Source: Streptomyces hyderabadensis
GTDB lineage: Bacteria; Actinomycetota; Actinomycetes; Streptomycetales; Streptomycetaceae
Assembly (NCBI RefSeq): GCF_020404845.1
Contig: NZ_JAIOJZ010000063.1
Location: forward strand, 1-36,412
DNA: 36,412 nucleotides
Direction: 5' to 3'
A program made the translations under genes and the position numbers. Within the stretch, counting starts at the first letter, position 1; every line of letters starts with the position of its first letter. Of the stretch, positions 15,832-23,270 are shown piece by piece. The notes under the pieces are model-generated. The model searched no databases. It was not told the origin of the DNA and was given only the letters and a program-made list of their open reading frames with translations.

Positions 15832-16639
15832 AGCGTTCCTCCATTACGCGGGCGATCAGCGTCGCCGAGTCCTTCACGGAGAGGGCGTCCGCTTGCAAGT
15901 GAGCGTAATTGAGGCTGGCCTCTTTGATGGTCTCCGGGTTGGCCGTCATGTGGCCGGACATCATGTCCTCGGTATAGAAGACGTCCGGGTGGTCCTCGAA
16001 GCGCAGGATGTTGAAGGCTCCGGCCAGACCCGGGTGTTCACCACTGGACAGCGGCAGCACCTGAATGCGCATCCAGCGATGGTTGGTGAACTCCAACAGG
16101 TGGGCCAGTTGGCGCCTCATCACGTCGTCGCCACCGACGGGCCGGTGCAGCACAGCCTCGTCCAGAATCACCAAGGCCACGGGGGGTTTCTCCCAGGCGA
16201 GGATGCGCTGGCGTTCCATTCGAGCGGCGAGCAAGCTGTCGAGCTGCCCTGGCTTACCCGTGGCCAACACCGCCCTCGCGTACTCCTCCGTCTGCAACAG
16301 CCCGTAGACCAGCTGTGCCTGGTACGTCGAGATGTACGCCGCCTTCGCCTCCATCTCCGCGTACGGCTGGAACCACGTGGGGAGTTGGCTGCGCAGCACC
16401 AGGCCGATCAGCCGGGAGAACAGACCGTCCGTGCCCAGCGCCGCGTCCACCCGCTCGGAGAAGTCCCGCGTCGGGACCTTCTTCGTGGTCTCGATCTGGC
16501 CGACCAGGGAGCCGGTGCAGAAGATGATGTCGCCGAGCTGGCCCTGTTTGAGGCCGTGCGCCTCGCGCTGGCGGCGCAGCTCCCAGCCGTAGTAGTCGAG
16601 CGGGGACGCGGTCGGGTCGAGGGACTGGACGTTGGCCAC
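15797..16639 (-). CDS. XRE-family regulator with DUF5753 domain (WhiJ-like)
   Basis: A 280-aa regulator. Residues 18-75 are a cro/C1-type helix-turn-helix (LRRQREAHGLKQGQLGDIIFCTGSLVGQIET), and the rest is the DUF5753 ligand- or partner-binding domain (FQPYAEMEAKAAYISTYQAQLVYGLLQTEEYARAV ... RQRIL ... DEAVLHRPVGG). GTG 16639 has GAGG 7 nt upstream. It forms the classic Streptomyces triad with the overlapping DUF397 gene and the divergent GHKL ATPase gene, a family that includes whiJ and abaA loci linked to development and antibiotic production. Its own targets are unknown. Confidence 0.94.
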   Translation of the reverse strand: MANVQSLDPTASPLDYYGWELRRQREAHGLKQGQLGDIIFCTGSLVGQIETTKKVPTRDFSERVDAALGTDGLFSRLIGLVLRSQLPTWFQPYAEMEAKAAYISTYQAQLVYGLLQTEEYARAVLATGKPGQLDSLLAARMERQRILAWEKPPVALVILDEAVLHRPVGGDDVMRRQLAHLLEFTNHRWMRIQVLPLSSGEHPGLAGAFNILRFEDHPDVFYTEDMMSGHMTANPETIKEASLNYAHLQADALSVKDSATLIARVMEERYADRTERDPVA

Positions 16640-16742
16640 TGCGGCACCTCACTCCGGGGCTGCGGGACTACGGACGGCAACACCTCACGGCGTTCGTTTC
16701 ATTGCGTAGTCGAGCGTACGCACCACGTCACAGAGTTGTGGC

Positions 16743-17426
16743 GTGAATCACGCAACCGGTCCGCAGGCGGCGGACATTGACAGCCAGTACCACGCCGAGT
16801 TCGCCATGGGCGCGCACTCGGCCCGCCATCTGCGCCGCGTGCTGCGGCTCTACCTCGTGCGCTCCGGGTTGGCCGAGGTGTCCGACGCCGCCGAGCTGGC
16901 GCTCACGGAGCTGGTCGCCAACGTCGTACGGCACGTGCCCGGACGGCGCGGCCGCGTGTGCTTCCTGCTGCGGCCGGGCGGGGTGCGCGTGGAGGTCGCC
17001 GACGGGTGCCCGGAACTGCCGGTTCCCGGGGCCGCCGACGCGCTGGGTGAGGGCGGGCGCGGGCTGGTGATCGTCGCCGCGGTGGCCGACCGGTGGGGCG
17101 TCACGCCGTACCCGGACGGGCGGGGCAAGACGGTGTGGTTCGAGTGCGTCGGCACAGCGGACGAGGAAGGCCCCCGGGCGGCCGAAGCCGTCCGGGGGCC
17201 TGGTGAGGGGGCAGGCGGGCCGCCGCGAGGTCAGACCGACTCGGCCACCGGTGCCTTCGCCGTGGCCGTGCCGTCGTCGCCGTCGGCCGGGGCGTCGGCC
17301 GCCTTCGGGCCCGCGCCCTTGAGCGGGACCTCCTTCACGAAGACCGCCGCGACCAGCGCGATGATCGCTACCACGGAGCCGAGCAGGAACGCGCCGTGCG
17401 TACCGGCGGACACCGCGTGCTGGTAG
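16743..17426 (+). CDS. GHKL ATPase (RsbW/AbaA-like), with a dubious read-through tail
   Basis: The first about 135 residues form a serine-protein-kinase/anti-sigma-type ATPase: AELALTELVANVVRHVPG (N box), VRVEVADGCPELP (G1) and GEGGRGLVIVAAVADRWGV (G2). Such proteins accompany XRE-DUF5753/DUF397 pairs. The conserved domain ends near 17150. The frame then runs through a strong hairpin (17168-17201) and for 196 bp antisense to the efflux gene before stopping at 17426, giving a low-complexity Ala/Ser tail. That tail is probably not functional protein; a lost stop codon or one-base change near 17160 would explain it. GTG 16743 is the start; the gene is divergent from the XRE gene by 103 bp. Confidence 0.8.
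   Translation: MNHATGPQAADIDSQYHAEFAMGAHSARHLRRVLRLYLVRSGLAEVSDAAELALTELVANVVRHVPGRRGRVCFLLRPGGVRVEVADGCPELPVPGAADALGEGGRGLVIVAAVADRWGVTPYPDGRGKTVWFECVGTADEEGPRAAEAVRGPGEGAGGPPRGQTDSATGAFAVAVPSSPSAGASAAFGPAPLSGTSFTKTAATSAMIATTEPSRNAPCVPADTACW
17168..17201. terminator. Strong bidirectional hairpin inside the ATPase 3' end
   Basis: Arms of 15 nt (AGGCCCCCGGGCGGC and its near-complement at 17187-17201) flank a CGAA loop, with one G-T pair. It sits 30 bp past the efflux-pump stop codon and would end transcription of that gene; it also lies within the open frame of the ATPase gene. Confidence 0.75.
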
Positions 17427-18829
17427 GCGTCGCGGACCGCCGCCGGGAGCGCCTTCAGCGCGTCCGCGGTGAGCGTCGCCGACTGCTCCGTCGCCTTGGC
17501 GCCCGATCCCGCGGCCCGCTCGGCCATGACGTCCTGGACGCGGTGGTTGAACAGGGCGCCCATGATCGCGACGCCGAAGGACGAGCCGAGGGTGCGGAAG
17601 AGGGTGGTGGAGGAGGACGCGACGCCCATGTCCTTCATCTCCACGCTGTTCTGCGCCACCAGCATGGTGATCTGCATCAGGCAGCCCATGCCGAGCCCGA
17701 CGACGGCCATGTACAGGCCGGAGGTGAAGCGCGTGGTGTCGGTGTCCATGGTCGACAGCAGGAACAGGCCGACCGTCATGAACACACCGCCCGCCACCGG
17801 GAAGATCTTGTAGCGCCCGGTGTTGGTGGTGACCCGCCCGGCGACCATCGAGGTGACGAGCATCGCGCCCAGCATGGGCAGGAGCAGCAGTCCGGAGTTG
17901 GTGGCGGACGCGCCCTGCACCGCCTGCTGGTACAGCGGCAGGAAGAGGGTGGCGCCGAACATCACGAAGCCGACGATGAAGCCGATGACGGACATCAGCG
18001 TGAAGTTGCGGCTGCGGAAGATGTGCAGCGGCACGATCGGCTCCGCCGCCCGGGTCTGCCAGAACACGAACCCGATCAGCGCGGCCACGCCGATGCCGAT
18101 CAGCTCCATGATCCGCGCGGAGGTCCAGGCGTACTCGGTGCCGCCCCAGGTGGTGACGAGCACGATGGAGGTGATGCCGATGGTCAGCAGCGCGGCGCCC
18201 AGGTAGTCGATCCGGGCCTCGCTGCGCTTCTTCGGCAGGTGCAGCACGGCGCTGATGGCGACCAGCGCGACCAGGCCGAGCGGCAGGTTGATGTAGAAGG
18301 ACCAGCGCCAGCCCCAGTGGTCGGTGATGGTGCCGCCGACCAGCGGTCCGCCGATCATCGCCAGCGCCATGACGGCGGCCATCATGCCCTGGTACTTGCC
18401 GCGCTCCCTGGGCGGTATTAGGTCGCCGATGATGGCCATGACGCCGACCATCAGACCGCCGGCGCCCAGGCCCTGGATCGCGCGGAAGCCGATGAGCTGG
18501 CCCATGTCCTGGGCCATGCCGCTGAGCGCGGAGCCGACCAGGAAGATCACGATCGACGTCATGAACGAGCCCTTGCGCCCGTACATGTCGCCGAGCTTGC
18601 CCCAGAGCGGGGTGGCGGCCGCGGTCGCCAGGGTGTAGGCGGTGACGACCCAGGACAGGTGCTCCAGGCCGCCCAGCTCACCCACGATCGTCGGCATCGC
18701 GGTGCCGATGATCATGTTGTCGAGCATCGCGAGCATCATCGCGATCATGAGGGCGAGCAGGACGACCCGCACGCTCCTCGGCTGTTTCCCGGCGTCGGCC
18801 CCGGCCGCCGCCTCCGTCTTACCGGCCAT
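17231..18829 (-). CDS. DHA2-family MFS multidrug efflux transporter (14 TM)
   Basis: A 532-aa proton-driven exporter of the DHA2 (EmrB/QacA) family. Fourteen hydrophobic segments are visible. Signatures include the motif-C-like LDNMIIGTAMPTIVGEL segment in TM1, WGKLGDMYGRKG (motif A) and GRYKIFPVAGG. The C-terminal 30 residues are an Ala/Asp-rich cytoplasmic tail. I chose ATG 18829 (MAGKTE), preceded by AGGAGAG, over GTG 18868, because the latter lies inside the operator palindrome. The divergent TetR gene probably represses it; the substrate is unknown. Transcription ends at the hairpin 17168-17201. Confidence 0.94.
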   Translation of the reverse strand: MAGKTEAAAGADAGKQPRSVRVVLLALMIAMMLAMLDNMIIGTAMPTIVGELGGLEHLSWVVTAYTLATAAATPLWGKLGDMYGRKGSFMTSIVIFLVGSALSGMAQDMGQLIGFRAIQGLGAGGLMVGVMAIIGDLIPPRERGKYQGMMAAVMALAMIGGPLVGGTITDHWGWRWSFYINLPLGLVALVAISAVLHLPKKRSEARIDYLGAALLTIGITSIVLVTTWGGTEYAWTSARIMELIGIGVAALIGFVFWQTRAAEPIVPLHIFRSRNFTLMSVIGFIVGFVMFGATLFLPLYQQAVQGASATNSGLLLLPMLGAMLVTSMVAGRVTTNTGRYKIFPVAGGVFMTVGLFLLSTMDTDTTRFTSGLYMAVVGLGMGCLMQITMLVAQNSVEMKDMGVASSSTTLFRTLGSSFGVAIMGALFNHRVQDVMAERAAGSGAKATEQSATLTADALKALPAAVRDAYQHAVSAGTHGAFLLGSVVAIIALVAAVFVKEVPLKGAGPKAADAPADGDDGTATAKAPVAESV

Positions 18830-18867
18830 CTCTCCTACTCCCCCAGCTACCGCTGTGCCACTTGCCA

Positions 18868-18887
18868 CTTACTTGCCGCCCGGCAAG
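18868..18887. promoter_or_regulatory. TetR operator copy 1
   Basis: CTTACTTGCCGCCCGGCAAG contains the perfect palindrome CTTGCCG-CC-CGGCAAG (18872-18887). It lies 39 bp upstream of the efflux ATG, where a bound repressor would block its promoter. A related inverted copy is at 18918-18937. Confidence 0.75.
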
Positions 18888-18917
18888 CTGTCTACACTGG
18901 GGAAGGTAGTAGCGTAA

Positions 18918-18937
18918 CTAGCCGGGCGTCAAGTAAG
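18918..18937. promoter_or_regulatory. TetR operator copy 2, inverted
   Basis: CTAGCCGGGCGTCAAGTAAG matches the reverse complement of copy 1 at 18 of 20 positions. It lies 40 bp before the TetR ATG, so the two copies mirror each other around the divergent promoters and suit co-regulation of both genes. Confidence 0.75.
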
Positions 18938-18976
18938 TTTTTCGGAAAGTGCGCGGGGCAGGAGGTGCGTAGGAGG

Positions 18977-19585
18977 ATGGGCGGCACAATGGACGGCACC
19001 AAGCAGCAGCGACGCCGCGGGGACACCCGCCAGCGCATCCAGGACGTGGCACTCGAGCTCTTCGCGGAGCAGGGGTACGAGAAGACCTCCCTGCGCGAGA
19101 TCGCCGAGCGCCTGGACGTCACCAAGGCCGCGCTCTACTACCACTTCAAGACGAAGGAAGAGATCCTCGTCAGCATCTTCGAGGATCTCTCCCGGCCGCT
19201 GGAGGACCTGATCGCCTGGGGGCGGGAGCAGCCGCACACCCTGGAGACGAAGCAGGAGATCATCCGCCGCTACAGCCAGGCACTGGCCGGTGCGGCGCCG
19301 CTGTTCCGCTTCATGCAGGAGAACCAGGCGACGGTGCGGGACCTGCGCATCGGCGAGCTGTTCAAGACGCGGATGTTCGGCCTGCGCGACATCCTCATGG
19401 ATCCCGAGGCGGACATGGTCGACCAGGTCCGCTGCATCACCGCGCTGTTCACGCTGCACGCCGGGATGTTCGTGCTCCGGGACCTCGAAGGCGACCCCGA
19501 GGAACAGCGTGCTGCCGTTCTCGAGGTCGCCATCGATCTGGTCACCCAGGCCCACCGGGGAGCGGCGGGCGGGCAGTCCCGCTGA
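18977..19585 (+). CDS. TetR-family transcriptional repressor of the efflux pump
   Basis: A 202-aa TetR regulator. The N-terminal HTH is TRQRIQDVALELFAEQGYEKTSLREIAERLDVTKAALYYHFKTKEEIL, followed by an all-helical ligand-binding domain. The start is uncertain: ATG 18977 abuts AGGAGG (18971-18976), so that AGGAGG fits ATG 18989 only with a long spacing, while GGAGG at 18961 suits 18977. GTG 18965 is also in frame. It is divergent from the MFS gene, with two inverted operators between them. Its stop codon abuts that of the convergent M23 peptidase gene (TGATCA at 19583-19588). Confidence 0.92.
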   Translation: MGGTMDGTKQQRRRGDTRQRIQDVALELFAEQGYEKTSLREIAERLDVTKAALYYHFKTKEEILVSIFEDLSRPLEDLIAWGREQPHTLETKQEIIRRYSQALAGAAPLFRFMQENQATVRDLRIGELFKTRMFGLRDILMDPEADMVDQVRCITALFTLHAGMFVLRDLEGDPEEQRAAVLEVAIDLVTQAHRGAAGGQSR

Positions 19586-20272
19586 TCAGACGGTCACGCC
19601 CTTGGACTTCAGGAAGGCGACCGGGTCGACGGCCGAGCCGTAGTTCGGGGTCGTCCGGATCTCGAAGTGCAGGTGCGGACCGCTGGAGTTGCCGGTGTTG
19701 CCGGACTTGGCGATCGACTGGCCGGTCTTCACGACCTGGCCGATCTTCACGTTGATCTTGGACAGGTGCGCGTACTGGGAGTACGTGCCGTTGCCGTGCT
19801 TGATGACGATCGCGTTGCCGTAGGCGGGACCGTCACCGGCGCCGTTGCCGCCGGCCTTGACCACGGTGCCGCCGTGGGCGGCGACGACGTTGGTGCCGAT
19901 CGGCACGGCGAAGTCCTGGCCGCTGTGCTTGTGCGCCCACATGCCGCCGTTCTGGGCGAAGCTGGCGCTCAGGGTGTACTTCTTGACCGGGTCGACCCAG
20001 GATGCGGCCTTCTTCTTGGTGGCCGTCTTCTTGGCGGTGACGGTCTTCTTGGCGCTCGCGGCGGCCTTCTCGGCCTTCGCCGCCTTGGCCTGCGCCGCGG
20101 CCTGGGCCTCTACGGCGCTCGCGGCGGCGTTGGTGCTGGAGGCCGCCGTGGTGCCGGTGGCGGCCGCGACCCCGGCTCCCAGTGCGACCGAGGCTCCGAG
20201 GCCGGCGGCCATCACCGCGGCGCGGGTGCGGATGGTCGTACGGGAAGAACGGGACGTGACACGCGGGAACAT
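19586..20272 (-). CDS. Secreted M23 (LytM-type) cell-wall endopeptidase
   Basis: A 228-aa secreted zinc endopeptidase that should cut peptide cross-links in peptidoglycan. Residues 1-40 are a signal peptide and 45-90 an Ala/Lys-rich helical linker. The catalytic domain (95-228) has H116-x3-D120 (HKHSGQDFAVP), H169 in YSQYAHL, and H200-x-H202 in GPHLHFEI, so zinc ligands and catalytic histidines are all present. ATG 20272 has GAGG 5 nt upstream. A leader of up to about 250 bp precedes it and is predicted to be structured; in Streptomyces several wall hydrolase genes carry c-di-AMP (ydaO) riboswitches. Convergent with TetR, with abutting stop codons. Confidence 0.95.
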   Translation of the reverse strand: MFPRVTSRSSRTTIRTRAAVMAAGLGASVALGAGVAAATGTTAASSTNAAASAVEAQAAAQAKAAKAEKAAASAKKTVTAKKTATKKKAASWVDPVKKYTLSASFAQNGGMWAHKHSGQDFAVPIGTNVVAAHGGTVVKAGGNGAGDGPAYGNAIVIKHGNGTYSQYAHLSKINVKIGQVVKTGQSIAKSGNTGNSSGPHLHFEIRTTPNYGSAVDPVAFLKSKGVTV

Positions 20273-20530
20273 TCGAACCTCATGGGGACGGGTGCAGAGG
20301 AATGCCCACCTGCGGGACGCACCAGGCGCTCACCGGGCGGGCTCAACCTTGGTAACCCGCCGACCCCGAACCGCACAAAGGTGTGACCTACGACGCTATT
20401 TAGTACTTCAGCGTGAAACTTCATGACTCACACCAGAGCGGCCATTTTGGACAAAACCAGCTCAGAGCCCTGGAAACCCCTCCGCCATCCGCTCCGGTAT
20501 GTCCGTTTTCGTAGTTCTTGTGGCGGCCAC
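20273..20530 (-). promoter_or_regulatory. Structured 5' leader of the M23 peptidase; riboswitch class not established
   Basis: On the minus strand the region upstream of the M23 start contains a stable stem, GGCGGG pairing with CCCGCC around TTACCAAGGTTGAG (plus-strand 20332-20365 approximately), followed by GGTGAGCGCC and GGTGGGCATTCC. These resemble parts of purine-type and ydaO-type leaders only loosely. The ydaO 3' signature AACCCG-x-CAGCTAAC was searched for by eye and not found. The upstream AT-rich part (20390-20460) contains TTTTG-GA-CAAAA (20445-20456), an operator-like inverted repeat. An unusually long leader is plausible; its identity as a c-di-AMP riboswitch is unproven. Confidence 0.3.
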
Positions 20531-20670
20531 TATTCCCCGTAGTACACGGCAATCGGCCTGTGCGGCACATCACCGGCGGCCATGATCGAAGGGCCGGTGA
20601 ATGTGACCCGGGCTACTCCCGTCCCGGCTAACCCACCCCCCGCACAAGGGGGTTCACCTAGGCTCGGAGC
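20531..20670 (+). other. Intergenic stretch before NACHT gene A
   Basis: Divergent promoter region between the M23 leader and the first NACHT gene; no gene is supported. TAGGCT at 20659-20664 ends 6 nt before the ATG at 20671, the layout of a leaderless Streptomyces promoter. A GGAG at 20666-20669 is too close to the start to act normally, and no clear -35 hexamer was found. Confidence 0.5.
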
Positions 20671-23247
20671 ATGGTCGACGTCACAGCACTCGGGGCCCGG
20701 GTCGCCTCCAGCGCGGTCGCACCGCTCGTCCGCCGGCTCTTCGTCCGGGACGGGCCGGGAGCGGGCCTGGTGGACCGGCCGGTGCGGATATCGGCGCTGG
20801 TGTCCTTCCGGGGCGAGAAGCGGAGCGTCACGCCCAAGGACGTCGACAAGATCGCCTCGGAGCTGGTCCGCAGGGCGCTGAGCGCGGCAGGCCCCGGCGA
20901 GGCGCCCGTCGACGCCGCCGAGGCGACGGCCGTCAAGGACGCCCTGGCCCACACGCTCGCCCGGCTCGGCGAGATCACCGTCGAGGACTACGAGGCCGTC
21001 GGACTCGGCCCCGAGCGCTTCGCCCGCGAGCTGGGCGCGGGCGTGCCGCTGGCCCCGTACGGGCTCGGCGAGGGCGGCACGCTGCTGTACGAGCGGCTGC
21101 TGCACACCGCCTCGCTGCACATCCTGAACTTCCTCACCCAGCGCTCCACCTACGTGGCCCGCCGGCAGACCGTCCAGAGCCAGCAGCTGGCCCGGCTGGT
21201 GCAGGCCGTCGACGTCCTGCTGGAGCGGCTGCCGTCCCAGTCGGCCGAGGACGCCGGGTTCGAGGAGCGGTACGCGGACCACGTCGCCGCCCGGTACGGC
21301 ACTCTCACCATCTACGGCCTGGACGCCGGGACCCGGGAGTGGCCGCTGGACACGGCGTACCTGAGCCTGGAGGCGACGCGGCCGGGACCGCGCGGCCCCG
21401 CCGGCGCCGGACCGCTCCGCCTCTCCGCCGAGCAGGTGCTCGCCGGCCACGACCAGGTGTTCCTGCGCGGCGTCGCCGGCTCCGGCAAGACCACCCTCGT
21501 GCAGTGGCTGGCGGTCACCGCCTCCAGCCGGGTCTACGACCACGGGATGCCCCACCTGATCGGGCGGGTGCCGTTCGTGCTGCCGATGCGCCGGATCGTG
21601 CGGCCGGGTGCCGAGCTGCCGCTGCCCGGGGACTTCCTCCGCGCGGTCGGCGCCCCCGTGGCGGGCGAGCAGCCGCCCGGCTGGGCCGAGCGCGTCCTGC
21701 GGGCCCAGCGCGGGGTCCTGCTGGTCGACGGCATCGACGAGATCGCGGACGACCGCCGTGCCGCCGTCCGCCGCTGGCTGCGCGAACTGGTCCGGGCCTT
21801 TCCGGGCAACCTGTGGCTGGTCACCTCGCGCCCCTCGGCCGTACCCCAGGACTGGCTCGCCGCCGAGGGCTTCCACGAACTGGACCTCGCCCGGATGGGG
21901 CGTACGGAGGTCGACACCTTCATACGGCGCTGGCACCGGGCCGCCGGTGCCGAGGAGTCGGTCGGCGAGGCGCTGCGCCAGTCCGTGCGCACCACCTCGG
22001 AACTGAACCGCCTCGCCACCAACCCCCTCATGTGCGGCATGCTGTGCGCCCTGCACCGGGACCGGCGCGGCTTCCTCCCGCAGGACCGCCGGTCCCTGTA
22101 CGAGGCGGCGCTGACCATGCTCCTCGAACGCCGGGACCGCGAGCGGGAACTGCACTCCCCCGCCGGGGCCGCGCTGCCGTACGCGACCCAGGTGCAGCTG
22201 CTGCAGAAGCTGGCGTGGTGGCTGATCCGCAACGGCCGGGCGGAACTGGACCGCGGCGAGGCACTGCGGATCATCGGCCGCGCCCTGCCCGCGCTGAACC
22301 TGGCCGGGGTCGACGACCAGCAGGTCTACGACGCGCTGCTGCTGCGCTCCGGGCTGCTGCGCGAGCCCGCCGAGGGGCGGGTCGACTTCCTGCACCGCAC
22401 CTTCCAGGACTACCTGGGCGCACGGCTGGCCGTGCAGGAGATGGACTTCGACCTGCTGGTCGACCACGCCCACCGGGACGAGTGGGAGGACGTGATCCTG
22501 CTCGCCCTCGCGCACGCCCGGCCCAAGGAGGCGGAGTACATGCTGCGCCGGCTGCTGGAGCCGGGCACCCCGCGCGCCACGCTGCTCGCGGCGGCCGGGC
22601 TGCGGTACGCGGCGGAGGTGGAGCCGGGGGTGCGCGAGCGGGTGGAGGAGGGGCTGGCGGCCCTCGTCCCGCCGGCCGGCCTGGAGGCGGCGGTCGAGGT
22701 CGCGCAGGCCGGGGGCGACCTGGTGCTGGGCATGCTGCCCGGCCCGGACGGCGTCGACGAGCCGACGGCGTACCTGACCGTGCAGACCGCGATCGAGGTC
22801 GGCACCGAGGCGGCGCTGCACTTCCTGAGCCGCTTCCGGGACCACCCCGCCGAGGACGTCCAGCGGGCCCTGGCCGGCGCCTGGGACCGCTTCGACCGGG
22901 CCAGGTACGCGCAGGAGATCCTCTCCCACCTGACCTACCAGTCCTACCTCGTGGTGCACACCCCCGAGGACCTGCGCACCCTCGTCCCGCTGGGCGGCTG
23001 GCGGCGCCTGACGATCCGCGGCTCCTACCGGGTCGAGGACCTGACCGCCCTGATCGTGCCCGAGCGGCTCACCCACCTGGCACTCGACGCACCGCACCCG
23101 GTCGAGGGGCTGTCCTGGCTGTCCGCCTTCCCCCGCCTGAGGTCCCTCTACGTGGGCACGGACGTGGACCGGTCCGTGGCCGGGCAGGTCCCGGCCTGGG
23201 TGGAGGAGTTCGAGACCCCGTCGTACGCAGAGCGCACCTACCTATAG
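20671..23247 (+). CDS. NACHT-domain STAND NTPase A (858 aa)
   Basis: An 858-aa protein of the NACHT/STAND class, which act as ATP-switch scaffolds; relatives defend bacteria against phage. Order: an N-terminal region (1-200) with VAPLVRRLFVRDGPGAGLVDRPVRI-type start; NACHT core with Walker A GVAGSGKTT (267-275), Walker B LLVDGIDEI (D353, D356, E357) and SR sensor LVTSRPSA (R387); then a winged-helix-like part with NPLMCGMLCALHRDRRGFLP (451-470) and DFLHRTFQDYLGA (572-584); and a C-terminal region ending in LRR-like THLALDAP ... LRSLYVGTD. No protease, nuclease or TIR domain is recognisable, so the effector may be the N-terminal helical region. Paralog B follows by 23 bp. Confidence 0.9.
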   Translation: MVDVTALGARVASSAVAPLVRRLFVRDGPGAGLVDRPVRISALVSFRGEKRSVTPKDVDKIASELVRRALSAAGPGEAPVDAAEATAVKDALAHTLARLGEITVEDYEAVGLGPERFARELGAGVPLAPYGLGEGGTLLYERLLHTASLHILNFLTQRSTYVARRQTVQSQQLARLVQAVDVLLERLPSQSAEDAGFEERYADHVAARYGTLTIYGLDAGTREWPLDTAYLSLEATRPGPRGPAGAGPLRLSAEQVLAGHDQVFLRGVAGSGKTTLVQWLAVTASSRVYDHGMPHLIGRVPFVLPMRRIVRPGAELPLPGDFLRAVGAPVAGEQPPGWAERVLRAQRGVLLVDGIDEIADDRRAAVRRWLRELVRAFPGNLWLVTSRPSAVPQDWLAAEGFHELDLARMGRTEVDTFIRRWHRAAGAEESVGEALRQSVRTTSELNRLATNPLMCGMLCALHRDRRGFLPQDRRSLYEAALTMLLERRDRERELHSPAGAALPYATQVQLLQKLAWWLIRNGRAELDRGEALRIIGRALPALNLAGVDDQQVYDALLLRSGLLREPAEGRVDFLHRTFQDYLGARLAVQEMDFDLLVDHAHRDEWEDVILLALAHARPKEAEYMLRRLLEPGTPRATLLAAAGLRYAAEVEPGVRERVEEGLAALVPPAGLEAAVEVAQAGGDLVLGMLPGPDGVDEPTAYLTVQTAIEVGTEAALHFLSRFRDHPAEDVQRALAGAWDRFDRARYAQEILSHLTYQSYLVVHTPEDLRTLVPLGGWRRLTIRGSYRVEDLTALIVPERLTHLALDAPHPVEGLSWLSAFPRLRSLYVGTDVDRSVAGQVPAWVEEFETPSYAERTYL

Positions 23248-23270
23248 GCCTTTAGGGGTAACCCACCTTC

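Noticed and set aside
18830..18868. Efflux pump start at GTG 18868
   Set aside because: This start lies inside the operator palindrome; ATG 18829 has a good ribosome binding site and the usual N-terminus.
20273..20530. Confident ydaO (c-di-AMP) riboswitch call
   Set aside because: The characteristic 3' signature was not found by eye, so only a structured leader is reported at low confidence.
20530..23097. Long minus-strand open frame (about 855 codons) across NACHT A
   Set aside because: Product is Gly/Gln/Arg-rich low-complexity with no motif; it mirrors the GC-biased frame of the NACHT gene.
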